Source: Ignavibacteriaceae bacterium
GTDB taxonomy: Bacteria; Bacteroidota; Ignavibacteria; Ignavibacteriales; Ignavibacteriaceae
Direction of reading: 5' to 3'
Assembly (NCBI GenBank): GCA_023229425.1
Contig: JALNZG010000006.1
Coordinates: 119,217 to 183,216, forward strand
DNA: 64,000 nucleotides
Shown here: piece by piece, positions 36,366 to 45,642 of the stretch
Numbering within the stretch: the stretch's first letter is position 1
How the letters are laid out: each line of letters starts with the position of its first letter
Notes under the pieces: model-generated
The model's input: the letters and a program-made list of their open reading frames with translations, nothing else
Database searches by the model: none
What the model was told of the DNA's origin: nothing
Translations under genes and position numbers: made by a program

Positions 36366-37490
36366 ATGAGCGCTTCCGTAGAAATTTCCATGGTACGAAC
36401 AAAATCAGAGTTGATGGAGTTTATCAAATGTCAATGGCAGTTTTATAAAAATGATCCATACTGGGTTCCACCTCTGATCATGGATAGAAAAAAACTCTTA
36501 AATAAAGAGAAGAATCCATTCTTCAAACACGCGGAAGCTGATTACTTTCTCGCTAAAAGAGATGGTAAAATTGTCGGACGAATTGCTGCAATCAAAAATG
36601 ATCTGCATAATAAATACCACAATGAAAATATCGGATTTTTCGGGTTCTTCGAATCTATTAATGATCAAGCGGTTGCGAATGCTTTGTTCGATACGGCAAA
36701 AGACTGGCTTGCCAAGCGAGGATTAACCCACATGCGCGGTCCGGCAAATCCCTCTTCCAACGATGAATGGGGAATGCTGCTCGAAGGCTTTAACGACTCA
36801 CCACGATTATTAATGACGCATAATCCAAAATATTATTTAGACCTTTGCGATAACTACGGATTCTACAAAGCAAAAGATCTCCTTGCATATCAACTTGAAA
36901 ACAAAAAAGTTAACTCCTCTGAAAAACTTAAACGCGTCGCTGAGATCGCCAGAAAAAGATCCGGTATAAAAATTACTTCTCTTGATATGAAAAATTTTAA
37001 TTCTGAATTAGAGAAAATAAAATTAGTTTATAACAAAGCCTGGGCGCCAAACTGGGGTTTTGTTCCCATGACCGAAGATGAAATTGACGCGATGGCTAAA
37101 GATTTAAAACCATTAGTTGAACCTTCTTTAGTTTTGTTTGGTGAAATTAAAGGAGAGGTTGTAGGTTTCGCCCTTTGCATGCTTGATTATAATCAGATAT
37201 TCAAAGAAATGAACGGGCATCTTTTCCCTTTCAACTTTTTAAAATTGAAAACGAAGAAAAAAGAAATTAAATGGGCAAGAGTTATTACGCTTGGCATTAT
37301 TCCCGAATATCAAAAACGGGGACTTGACGCAGTGTTTTACATGGAATGTCTTAATCGCGCGCATACTATCGGAATTGATTTAGGCGAAGCAAGCTGGATT
37401 CTTGAAGATAACGAAATGATGAACCGGGGCGCAGAAGTAATGCAAGGCGAGGTTTATAAAAAATATAGAATCTATGAGATTGCAATTTAG
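36366..37490 (+). CDS. GNAT-fold N-acyltransferase, candidate bacterial ceramide synthase
   Basis: I start at the ATG at 36366, which has AAAGG about nine bases upstream, giving 374 residues. The N-terminal part has YWVPPLIMDRKKLL and GRIAAIKN. The C-terminal GNAT core has ITLGIIPEYQKRGLDAVFY, where the acyl-CoA-binding loop is expected, then WILEDN and YKKYRIYE. Proteins of this type stand beside Spt in several bacteria, and the Caulobacter one (bCerS) acylates the sphingoid base. It follows the Spt-type gene by 88 bp. Assignment rests on context and general resemblance. Confidence 0.8.
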   Translation: MSASVEISMVRTKSELMEFIKCQWQFYKNDPYWVPPLIMDRKKLLNKEKNPFFKHAEADYFLAKRDGKIVGRIAAIKNDLHNKYHNENIGFFGFFESINDQAVANALFDTAKDWLAKRGLTHMRGPANPSSNDEWGMLLEGFNDSPRLLMTHNPKYYLDLCDNYGFYKAKDLLAYQLENKKVNSSEKLKRVAEIARKRSGIKITSLDMKNFNSELEKIKLVYNKAWAPNWGFVPMTEDEIDAMAKDLKPLVEPSLVLFGEIKGEVVGFALCMLDYNQIFKEMNGHLFPFNFLKLKTKKKEIKWARVITLGIIPEYQKRGLDAVFYMECLNRAHTIGIDLGEASWILEDNEMMNRGAEVMQGEVYKKYRIYEIAI

Positions 37491-39465
37491 ATTCTTCCTC
37501 TTTTCCCTTTTTCTTTTTTACACAGCTCCATCATTTTGTCAATACAACAAAAGCGATGAAGCGTTAGTAAAAACAACTTTCACAAGAGAGTTCGATAATA
37601 AAATTATTTCATCCTATCTCAATTCAAATGATGAGAGAAAAATACAAACTGCACTTCTCTCGATAAGTCATTCAGAGGATTCTTCATTCATTCCCCAAAT
37701 CTGTTCTTTAGATTTTCAAAAGTATTATGGAATCATTTGTTTTACACTTGGTCAGCTTGGGGAACAGCGAAGTTCAACTCAATATCTTTGGCAGATGTTT
37801 GAAAAACATCAAGTTAAGGAAATCCAAAAGCTAGTTCTTGAAACAATTGGAAAGACCGGCAACAATAACGATTTACAAAAATTTCTTTACTTAAATGAAC
37901 AAAAGAAAATTATAAGTAACTGCGGATTCGCATTAGCGATTTACAATTTTTCTCTCCGCAAAATTTCCGAGAAGGAAAGCATTTCTTTTCTAAATGAAAT
38001 TTTAGCGGCAGGGAAAGAAGGATGTGAAGAAACTCTTTTCACTCTTTATCGAATGGGGACAACAGATTCTCTAATTCTCTCTTCGATCGAAAAAATTATC
38101 CGCACTGAAATTAAAAAAGAAATCCCTTCGCAATTTGTTATTCAATACGCGCTAGGAATTTTCCGCAAAGCAAAATACTTTCCGAATGATTTTGGACTTC
38201 TTTATAAGTTAAGCGCTAACTCTAATCCAATAATCCGTATTGAAATTGCTCGAACCAGTATTTACTTCCCTTTTACAGTGCTAACTAATTTTGATTTTCT
38301 TCTTCAATTACTCCTGGATAAAAATTCAAATGTTTCAAGACAAATGGCAATCTCATTCCGTGAAATACAATTAAACGAAAAATTCAAAGCAGATGCCTTG
38401 CAGTTTATTAGAAATCAACTGAAGAATAAAAATCTTTCTGAGGCGACACGCGGTGAATTGTTTATTGCTTTCATAAAACATTTACAGACGCTCGATACCT
38501 ATTTTATAAAAGAATACGAACCATTCATAGATAAAGCCTTTGTCTATCAAAGCTGCGGTGAATTGGCAATCCTTCCGAATGATATTTTTAATTATCTCAT
38601 CGGGAAATATGCACTTGAGAAAAAAGAGAACAAACTTTTTATTCTTTCTTCGTTGTTAAAGCATCAAAAAAATTATGGCGGCAGTAAATCTTTTAGTGAT
38701 TTTGCCTTTAAAGTCCTCGCCGAAAAAGATATTTCCCTTTCAACTACTTTGCTCGATGAACTTTCCGATGATTTTATCTCTAAGAATAAAAAGAAGCTTG
38801 TTGAAACCATTTTAGCCGACACAAAACGGAATAAAAATGATCTGAATTTCGCCGGTAGTCTTGAGAGTTATTATAAAGTGACAGAAAAAATCGGTAAAAT
38901 TTCCGCGAATAAATTCTGCAAAATTTTAGCTTCTTCCAACATTCATTCAATTGCTAAGTTTGCCTCGGTTAAGCTTGGGAATAAAGTTCCAAATCAACAT
39001 AACATGAAATATTTTGCAAGACTTTGGGAACGTGCATTCAAATATGAGGGAGCAATAGTAAAAACCACAAAAGGAAATTTCACAATTCAATTTCTGCCGG
39101 ATGCGGCTCCTATTTCAGTTGGTAACTTTTGTCTGCTTGCAGAAAAAAACTTTTTTAACGGATTAAAGTTTCATAGGGTTGTTCCCGCTTTTGTTATCCA
39201 AGGCGGTGACCCGGAAAATACCGGTTGGGGAGGTTCTGATATTCCCATCGTTTCTGAATTTTCACCATATCAATTTCAAACGGGAATTGTGGGGATGGCA
39301 AGCAGCGGAAAAGATACCGAGAGTTCACAATGGTTTGTGATGCAGGCGTTTCACCCGCATCTTAACGGCAGATACACTATCTTCGGAAATGTGGTGGAAG
39401 GATTAGAAACCGTTTTACAGACAGAACAACAAGATAAAATTCTCTCAGTTGAATTGCTTCACTGA
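37474..39465 (+). CDS. Exported HEAT-like repeat protein with C-terminal cyclophilin domain
   Basis: The 663-residue protein has a signal peptide (1-22, ending SFCQ), a long alpha-helical repeat region (about 50-500) and a cyclophilin-type prolyl isomerase domain (about 520-663: VKTTKGNFTIQF, FHRVVPAFVIQGGDP, SQWFVMQAFHPHLNGRYTIFG). The core isomerase residues (Arg in FHRV, Gln in FVIQGGDP) are present. It probably works on periplasmic protein folding. It overlaps the acyltransferase gene by 17 bp and converges on the DUF4835 gene, sharing seven bases at the ends. Confidence 0.88.
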   Translation: MRLQFRFFLFSLFLFYTAPSFCQYNKSDEALVKTTFTREFDNKIISSYLNSNDERKIQTALLSISHSEDSSFIPQICSLDFQKYYGIICFTLGQLGEQRSSTQYLWQMFEKHQVKEIQKLVLETIGKTGNNNDLQKFLYLNEQKKIISNCGFALAIYNFSLRKISEKESISFLNEILAAGKEGCEETLFTLYRMGTTDSLILSSIEKIIRTEIKKEIPSQFVIQYALGIFRKAKYFPNDFGLLYKLSANSNPIIRIEIARTSIYFPFTVLTNFDFLLQLLLDKNSNVSRQMAISFREIQLNEKFKADALQFIRNQLKNKNLSEATRGELFIAFIKHLQTLDTYFIKEYEPFIDKAFVYQSCGELAILPNDIFNYLIGKYALEKKENKLFILSSLLKHQKNYGGSKSFSDFAFKVLAEKDISLSTTLLDELSDDFISKNKKKLVETILADTKRNKNDLNFAGSLESYYKVTEKIGKISANKFCKILASSNIHSIAKFASVKLGNKVPNQHNMKYFARLWERAFKYEGAIVKTTKGNFTIQFLPDAAPISVGNFCLLAEKNFFNGLKFHRVVPAFVIQGGDPENTGWGGSDIPIVSEFSPYQFQTGIVGMASSGKDTESSQWFVMQAFHPHLNGRYTIFGNVVEGLETVLQTEQQDKILSVELLH

Positions 39466-40337
39466 TAAATTATTTCGTCGTATTTTCCGGCGTGCGGCGG
39501 GTCAATCTCCTTTAACGTTTTGAAAATAGATTTATCATGGTAATCTTTTAAGTACTCAATAATCTCTTGATATTTCGCATCAAAAAATACTTTAATAAAA
39601 ATACTTCGCAGATCAATTTTTGATTTCAATGACTGCAAAACATTTATAAGAGAAACTATCCTTTTCTGCCCGTTGTTTTTATTCACTTCAAAAAGATCAA
39701 CCCCGTAATGATATTCAGAAATAGCTTCACGGAAAGGTCTGAACCGCTCATTTAGAATATCCTCGACTAAATCGCGCCGGTTATAAGTTCCCGAACTTTT
39801 ATCCCAACCTTTACTGTATTTACTACTCAAAGCGAGATGAACAATGTCAAGGGCTTTTGTAAAAACCGGAGTGCCGCTCATTTGTTCCCACGAATCATTA
39901 TCCATTCCTAAAATTAGGTAAGCGTAATAATCTAAAAAACTTGTTATTGAATTGTTTACCATCGGATTAAAATAGAGCGCTTGATTTTTTTCGTAACTGA
40001 AATTCCAATTGTTATCGAGGATCGTCAACATCGGGGAATTTTTAGTTGAATTGTAAACCGGTCTCTGGCTGCCGACAAAAACTTGAGCCGTGTAAGAAAT
40101 TTCATCCGCGGCAGTTAAGAAAAAAATTGTGAAAGTACATTTTATTTTGGGGTTGTTCCATGTAGCGCCTGTAAACCGGTTGTTATTTAAATAATCTTGA
40201 ACCGTCTGAGCAAAGTTCACAAGACTTTCTTTGTTAATAACGGGGAGATTTTCATATTGAACGGTGACCGTTGCCTGTAGTTCCTGCGCTTTTAATGAAA
40301 AGGTTAAGAGCACAAGTAAACCAAGAATAAACTTCAT
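39459..40337 (-). CDS. DUF4835 family protein
   Basis: The 292-residue secreted protein matches DUF4835 of Bacteroidota: ELQATVTVQYE after a signal peptide, VGSQRPVYNSTKNSPMLTIL, NFSYE, SFLDYYAYLILGMDNDSW and GTPVFTKALDIV. I start at the ATG at 40337, because GAGGA sits six bases ahead of it; an ATG six bases upstream has no room for a ribosome site. Its function is unknown. It stands alone on the minus strand and converges on the cyclophilin gene. Confidence 0.88.
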   Translation of the reverse strand: MKFILGLLVLLTFSLKAQELQATVTVQYENLPVINKESLVNFAQTVQDYLNNNRFTGATWNNPKIKCTFTIFFLTAADEISYTAQVFVGSQRPVYNSTKNSPMLTILDNNWNFSYEKNQALYFNPMVNNSITSFLDYYAYLILGMDNDSWEQMSGTPVFTKALDIVHLALSSKYSKGWDKSSGTYNRRDLVEDILNERFRPFREAISEYHYGVDLFEVNKNNGQKRIVSLINVLQSLKSKIDLRSIFIKVFFDAKYQEIIEYLKDYHDKSIFKTLKEIDPPHAGKYDEIIYQ

Positions 40338-40632
40338 AATCATTCCTCAAATTCAGTTTTACAGAGCAGAAATTTTTTACTATGAAATCTTACTAAAAAT
40401 ATCGGTAAAAAGAAAGGATGAAATTGGAAATGTTGTAACTTCCAAACTGCTGAAGTTATATTATTTTTAGTGCCATGCGCATGAATCCTAAATTAGAAAT
40501 AAACTCAATTATATCAGAAAAATTATTTATCTTTATTCAAGACATTGGTCAACTAATGTTTTCTCGAAAGATTTATTTTATTTCCATAAATCTCTTTAGA
40601 ACCGGTTAGATAACTAACTCATAGATACTATA

Positions 40633-40896
40633 ATGAATATAACATTAATCAGCGCATCTGATTTGCCGGGATTTCAATTCAGGAACATAGTAGGTTTTAA
40701 CAGCTATGTTTTTATGAGGGTAGCTCCAAGCCAAAATAACCTGATACTTTTATTAGTTGATGGTGATTTGAAGAATTATGACGCCAACAATGATTTTGGT
40801 TATCCTATCTCAGGTATGTATAAATCTTTAGAAAAAGCTGATCTTGCCGGGGCAGAAGGAGATAATTATTGGACGAATGAGAGGAGGATTAAATGA
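40633..40896 (+). CDS. Small hypothetical protein
   Basis: The 87-residue frame has no recognised domain. Its stop overlaps the next start by ATGA (40893-40896), which argues for a real, co-translated gene. The end (GAEGDNYWTNERRIK) is polar, and the start has no signal peptide. It may itself be a fragment, since the next gene is truncated. Confidence 0.45.
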   Translation: MNITLISASDLPGFQFRNIVGFNSYVFMRVAPSQNNLILLLVDGDLKNYDANNDFGYPISGMYKSLEKADLAGAEGDNYWTNERRIK

Positions 40897-41267
40897 AAAA
40901 ATTTTTTACCGCACAATCGCAAAGTTCAACTAAAGCTACCTCTAAAATTGTACTCATCTACTTAATCGTCAGCGTTCTATGGATTTTCTTTTCAGATAGC
41001 CTCATCAGTAGTTTAGGACTCTCTCTTTTTATCCAAACAATAGTTTCAATTATTAAAGGATGGGGTTTCGTAATTGTTACTTCCATGCTTCTTTATTATT
41101 TGATTAGGAAAAGTACCGGTCATATCATCGATGAACATAATATGTTTACCAAAATTGTGGAAACGGTTCCCGTCGGGATAGCATTCGCGAGTAAAGAAAG
41201 CTTAACTAACACAAAGGGAAAAAGTGGTTTTTTATTTTTCCTTGTATATCTTTTAAGAATAAAATGA
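40893..41267 (+). pseudogene. N-terminal fragment of a membrane PAS histidine kinase
   Basis: The 124 residues comprise two membrane helices (about 20-38 and 44-68, with LIVSVLWIFFSDSLI) and the first strand of a PAS domain (FTKIVETVPVGIAFASKE), and then diverge into unrelated sequence and a stop. Kinases in this lineage often begin exactly like this and continue through PAS, HisKA and ATPase domains. Here the rest is gone and a different full kinase begins 19 bp later. Confidence 0.7.
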
Positions 41268-41286
41268 AAATAGGATATAGAACGAT

Positions 41287-43917
41287 ATGCCAACTATTCA
41301 ATACGGCCAAATATTCATACTTCTTTTTCAATGTTTAATAGTTGCATCACTTCTATTATTCCTGTTCCGATTACGCACAGTATTTGGATTAGGTTTACTA
41401 TTTACTGCATTGGGCGTTTTTCAGTATTTGCAGGTGTTTCTTGCCGGTACACTTTACATTGAAGTTGCGCCTGGTATTTTAGTTTCGCCCGGATCAACAG
41501 TAATGTTCAGCGGAAGTCTTTTTGCAATACTTCTAATTTACATTCGTGAAGATGCTATTGAAGCGCGCAAAGTAATTTATGCCATTCTTGCTGCTAACCT
41601 TGTTTTAACTTTTCTACAAATTGTATTTAGCTGGAATTTAGAAGGAGACGGAGTTAAAAATATTTATAGTCTGCCAAAAGAATTATTTACTCAAAATGCA
41701 CGTGTACTAATAGTTGGAACTTTAGTTCTTTTCTTTGATTCTTTCATTGTGATTATTTTGTACGAAGTTATATCGCGGTATGTTTCTGTTCTTTTTTTAC
41801 GTATCCTCTTTTCGATGGCAGTGGTACTCAGCATTGATTCATTGCTTTTTTCTTTTGGTGCATTCGGTGGGACAAATCAATTCCTAAGCATTTTAGTTTC
41901 GGGATTGATCTCAAAAAACTCTGCCGCATTAGTTTACTCGGTTTTATTTACAATTTACCTTGTTTATTTAGATAAGGACTTACACAAAAAAGTAGTTAAT
42001 GCTGGTTCATTTAAGGATATATTTTATTCTCTAAGCTTCCGGCAAAAATATGAACATGTTTTTCAGGAAAAGGAAATTCAGAAAATAGAACTGCAGAAAA
42101 GCGAAGATTACAACCGCCTGTTATTCAATACTTCTCCTATCGGTTTGGCACTTTGCAGAATGGATGGCTCGCTTATAGATGTTAACCCTGCTTTTGCAAA
42201 AATTATTGGCAGAACTATTGATGAAACATTGAAACTAACTTATTGGGATATCACACCGGAGAAATATGCCGCACAAGAAGAATTGCAGTTAAAAAGTTTA
42301 GAAGAAACCGGCAGATACGAATCTAATGAAAAAGAATACATACATAAAGATGGGCATCTCGTGCCTGTTCGATTACACGGTTTAATTATTGAAAGGAAGG
42401 GTGTAAAATTTATTTGGTCAAGCGTTGAAGATATTACTGAACGCAAAAAGACAGAAGAAGTTTTACATTACCACCGAACCTTGTTAGCTGAAATGGGTAA
42501 AGTTGCAAAAATAGGCGGATGGGAATTCGATGTCGCAACCGGTAAGGGAACGTGGACTGAAGAAACTGCAAGAATTCATGATCTTGACCCGAACGATGAG
42601 ACAAATATGGAACGCGGATTAAGTTTTTATAAGGATGAATCCCGCTCAAAGATTGTTGATGCAATTAAAGAAGCGATTGAGTTTGGCAGATCATATAAAC
42701 TTGAACTTGAACTAATAACGGAAAAGAACATTCATAAATGGGTTCAAACAATAGGGCATCCCCAAATTGCTAATGGAAAGGTTATTCATGTGCGCGGTTC
42801 TTTTCAGGATATCACCGAACGCAAACTGGCAGAAGTAGCATTATCTGAGGCACATGAACAATACCGGCAGGCTCTTACACAAGCTAAAGCAGTTCCCTAT
42901 CTTCGATATTATCATGAGAACCATTATAATTTTATTGGTGATGACATTTTCAAGTACACCGGTTATCCAGCTCATGAATTTCTTCCTTCACTATGGAAAG
43001 AACTGCGGCAGGAAGTTGTTATGATTGGCGAATGTGCCGGATTAACTATAGAAGAAGCAGGAGACCAAATCAGGGAGGGTAAGCGTTCAAAGTGGCTTGC
43101 TGATTATAAAATTCGTACCAAGAACGGCGAAATCCGGTGGATAAATGATTCTTCTGTACAAATCAAAGATCAACAGGGAAAAATAATTGGTGCTCTTGGA
43201 GTGCTGCAGGATATTACCGAGCGCAAAAAAACCGAAGAAGAAATCAATAAATCGCGCGATGAGTTACGCTCATTATCAGTTCACTTACAAAACATTCGCG
43301 AAGAAGAGAGAACAAATTTGGCAAGAGAAATGCACGATGAAATTGGGCAGATTCTTACTTCAATCAAAATGAATTTATCCTTAATGAAAAGACAAGTAGG
43401 GAATAGAGAAAAGAAGTTTCAAAGAGAAGAGTTAGATAAAGAAATAAAGTCCATGTCGGAAATGGTGGATCATGCAGTGGTTCGTGTTAGAAAAATGATA
43501 ACTGAGCTGAGGCCTGAACTTTTAGATAAATTAGGACTGATCCCAGCTCTTGAATGGTATGTTGAAGAATATGAAAAGGAGACAAAAATAAAATGTAAGT
43601 TCAAAAGTGATTTTGAAGAACTATTGCTCGATCATAATGTAGAATTAACAATATTCAGAATAGTTCAAGAAGCATTAACAAATGTTACAAAGCATTCAAA
43701 AGCAAAGAACGTAACTGTAAATATTAAAAAAACCGAAACAGAAATAGTTGTTGAGATAATTGATAATGGAATCGGTATTTCAAAAGAAAAATTAAAAGTG
43801 GAAAAATCTTTCGGTTTACTTGGAATGCGTGAGCGCGCTAATCTTGTTGGTGGAAAAATTGAGATATCTGGAATCACTGGTAAGGGAACGACGGTTAAAT
43901 TAGTTATTAGCAATTAG
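41287..43917 (+). CDS. Membrane PAS sensor histidine kinase, NarX/DegS type
   Basis: The 876-residue sensor has about seven N-terminal membrane helices (about 8-225), at least three PAS/PAC units (about 270-395, 400-520, 520-650, each ending DITERK), a HisKA_3 dimerisation helix with H683 in LAREMHDEIGQI, and an ATPase domain (NVTKHSKAKN, DNGIGI, GLLGMRERA). This kinase class pairs with LuxR-type response regulators, and one lies 80 bp downstream. The membrane part may be a sensory unit related to vitamin-transporter-like VUT domains, which is a guess. Confidence 0.92.
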   Translation: MPTIQYGQIFILLFQCLIVASLLLFLFRLRTVFGLGLLFTALGVFQYLQVFLAGTLYIEVAPGILVSPGSTVMFSGSLFAILLIYIREDAIEARKVIYAILAANLVLTFLQIVFSWNLEGDGVKNIYSLPKELFTQNARVLIVGTLVLFFDSFIVIILYEVISRYVSVLFLRILFSMAVVLSIDSLLFSFGAFGGTNQFLSILVSGLISKNSAALVYSVLFTIYLVYLDKDLHKKVVNAGSFKDIFYSLSFRQKYEHVFQEKEIQKIELQKSEDYNRLLFNTSPIGLALCRMDGSLIDVNPAFAKIIGRTIDETLKLTYWDITPEKYAAQEELQLKSLEETGRYESNEKEYIHKDGHLVPVRLHGLIIERKGVKFIWSSVEDITERKKTEEVLHYHRTLLAEMGKVAKIGGWEFDVATGKGTWTEETARIHDLDPNDETNMERGLSFYKDESRSKIVDAIKEAIEFGRSYKLELELITEKNIHKWVQTIGHPQIANGKVIHVRGSFQDITERKLAEVALSEAHEQYRQALTQAKAVPYLRYYHENHYNFIGDDIFKYTGYPAHEFLPSLWKELRQEVVMIGECAGLTIEEAGDQIREGKRSKWLADYKIRTKNGEIRWINDSSVQIKDQQGKIIGALGVLQDITERKKTEEEINKSRDELRSLSVHLQNIREEERTNLAREMHDEIGQILTSIKMNLSLMKRQVGNREKKFQREELDKEIKSMSEMVDHAVVRVRKMITELRPELLDKLGLIPALEWYVEEYEKETKIKCKFKSDFEELLLDHNVELTIFRIVQEALTNVTKHSKAKNVTVNIKKTETEIVVEIIDNGIGISKEKLKVEKSFGLLGMRERANLVGGKIEISGITGKGTTVKLVISN

Positions 43918-43996
43918 TTCTTTGGAAAAATTATTTGCTAACTTAAAGTTGATAAAAAGAATTGTATATTTCTAAAAATATTTATTTGGTTTTACA

Positions 43997-44629
43997 ATGA
44001 TTAACGTCTTTATAGCTGATGATCATACTTTGATCCGCGAAGGTATAAAAAAACTTCTTGCCCAAGAAATAGATATTAAGCTTGTAGGTGAAACTTCAAA
44101 TCCATTTGAGGTTGTAGATCAAATTGTTAAAAGTAAGTGTGATATTTTAATTCTTGATTTATCTATGCCCGGTAAAAGCGGACTTGATGTTCTAAAAGAA
44201 ATTAAAGTCCTCGTCCCTCAAGTAAAAGTTTTAATTATGACTATGCTTCCGGAAGATCAATTTGCAAAACGAACACTTAAAGCCGGCGCTTCAGGATATA
44301 TTACTAAAGACCGCGCAGGGGACGAATTAATTACGGCAATTCGCCGGGTTGCAGACGGTAGAAAATATGTAAGTCAATCATTAACTGAACTGCTCGTTGA
44401 TGATCTTGACGGCACTTCTCAAAAACCACTACATGAAATTTTATCTGACCGTGAATTCCAGATTCTTAAAATGATGGCAAAAGGAAAAACTCAAACAGCT
44501 ATTGCAGACGAGCTTTCCATCAGCATTTCTACAGTTAATACCTATCGCAGCAGAATCTTCGAAAAACTTAATTTACACTCAAATGCCGAGTTGATCCACT
44601 TTGCATTTCAAAATAATTTGACTGAGTAA
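43997..44629 (+). CDS. NarL/FixJ-type response regulator
   Basis: The 210-residue regulator has a receiver domain (D8, D9, phospho-acceptor D54 in ILDLSMPGKSG, Lys in ITKDRAG) and a LuxR-type helix-turn-helix (LSDREFQILKMMAKGKTQTAIADELSISISTVNTYRSRI). It is almost certainly the partner of the upstream HisKA_3 kinase. The targets are unknown. Confidence 0.95.
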   Translation: MINVFIADDHTLIREGIKKLLAQEIDIKLVGETSNPFEVVDQIVKSKCDILILDLSMPGKSGLDVLKEIKVLVPQVKVLIMTMLPEDQFAKRTLKAGASGYITKDRAGDELITAIRRVADGRKYVSQSLTELLVDDLDGTSQKPLHEILSDREFQILKMMAKGKTQTAIADELSISISTVNTYRSRIFEKLNLHSNAELIHFAFQNNLTE

Positions 44630-44731
44630 CTACTCTCTGTAGTAAAATTACTACAAATATTTACCTTCCATTGCTACATTACTTTTTTCTCTTCTTTTTT
44701 ACTTTAGTATAAAGAAAATGCACAATAATAA

Positions 44732-45100
44732 ATGAAAAGAATTATAATAGTAGACGATTCGGCAACTCTAAGAAGGGATTTTAAAAAACTCCTTAAACCC
44801 ATAAAGGGTATAGAGGTAGTCGGTGAAGCAATTGATGCAGAAAGTGCATTGAGGCAATGCCATGAGTTAAAACCAGATATAATGATCCTTGATATTAATC
44901 TAAAAAACGGTAGTGGAATTGATGTGTTGGAAAAGATGAAAAAATGCCCCCAATCTCCAATCACTATCATGTTCACAAATTATTCTAAGGGCGAATTCCA
45001 AAAAGCGACTAAACGTCTTGGCGCCGATTATTTTTTTGATAAGACCAATGATATAGAGGAATTGGTCGCCACCTTAACAAATTTATCTTCGAAGCAATAA
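44732..45100 (+). CDS. Stand-alone response regulator receiver
   Basis: The 122-residue protein is only a receiver domain: D8/D9 (VDDS), the phospho-acceptor D54 in MILDINLKNGSGID, a Thr in IMFTN and Lys in FFDKTND. There is no output domain, so it may relay phosphate or act by protein contact, for example with the hybrid kinase downstream. It shares the end GADY-FDKTN with the next receiver, so the two are paralogues. Confidence 0.9.
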   Translation: MKRIIIVDDSATLRRDFKKLLKPIKGIEVVGEAIDAESALRQCHELKPDIMILDINLKNGSGIDVLEKMKKCPQSPITIMFTNYSKGEFQKATKRLGADYFFDKTNDIEELVATLTNLSSKQ

Positions 45101-45234
45101 TCGTCATACTGTCGTAAAGCTACTACATAAAAATTCCTTTTTTTCTACAACAGAATCAATAGTTACACGATACCCGTTATTTAGATCTAAAGTTAGATTG
45201 TTCACGGAAATTAAATAAAATATAAGAAATAAAA

Positions 45235-45630
45235 ATGACCATGAACATATTACTATTTGATAACTCGCCGGAAGTCAGAACAATGATCCAACGGAATCTT
45301 TTTCAGATTTCACGTACCCTAAACATTGTTCTCGTCGAAAATATGTTATCCGCAAAGGAAGCCTTCAACAAAACCGTTTTTGATATTGCGATTATTGATA
45401 TGGATAAATTAGACGGAATATTTTCTCTATTTATTAAAACTGCACGAGATACTAATCCGGATATAGTTGTTATTCTTCTCTCTTCACTTCCATTTGTAAG
45501 GATATTTGAAATATTTATAAATAAAGGCGCCGATTATTGTTTTGATAAAACGAATGAGTTCGAGGAGCTGATTAAAAAGATTGATGAGCTTTTAATAGAA
45601 AGTTATCAATTGAAAAAAGTAATTGGATAA
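45235..45630 (+). CDS. Divergent stand-alone receiver protein
   Basis: The 131-residue protein has the receiver fold with D55 in AIIDMDKLDG, Ser in LLSSLP and Lys in CFDKTNEFEELI. The usual acidic pair at the N terminus is reduced to FDN, so Mg-dependent phosphorylation may be impaired. It lies 12 bp ahead of the hybrid kinase and may be co-transcribed with it. The ATG at 45241 is an alternative start. Confidence 0.85.
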   Translation: MTMNILLFDNSPEVRTMIQRNLFQISRTLNIVLVENMLSAKEAFNKTVFDIAIIDMDKLDGIFSLFIKTARDTNPDIVVILLSSLPFVRIFEIFINKGADYCFDKTNEFEELIKKIDELLIESYQLKKVIG

Positions 45631-45642
45631 GGAAGAAAAACC

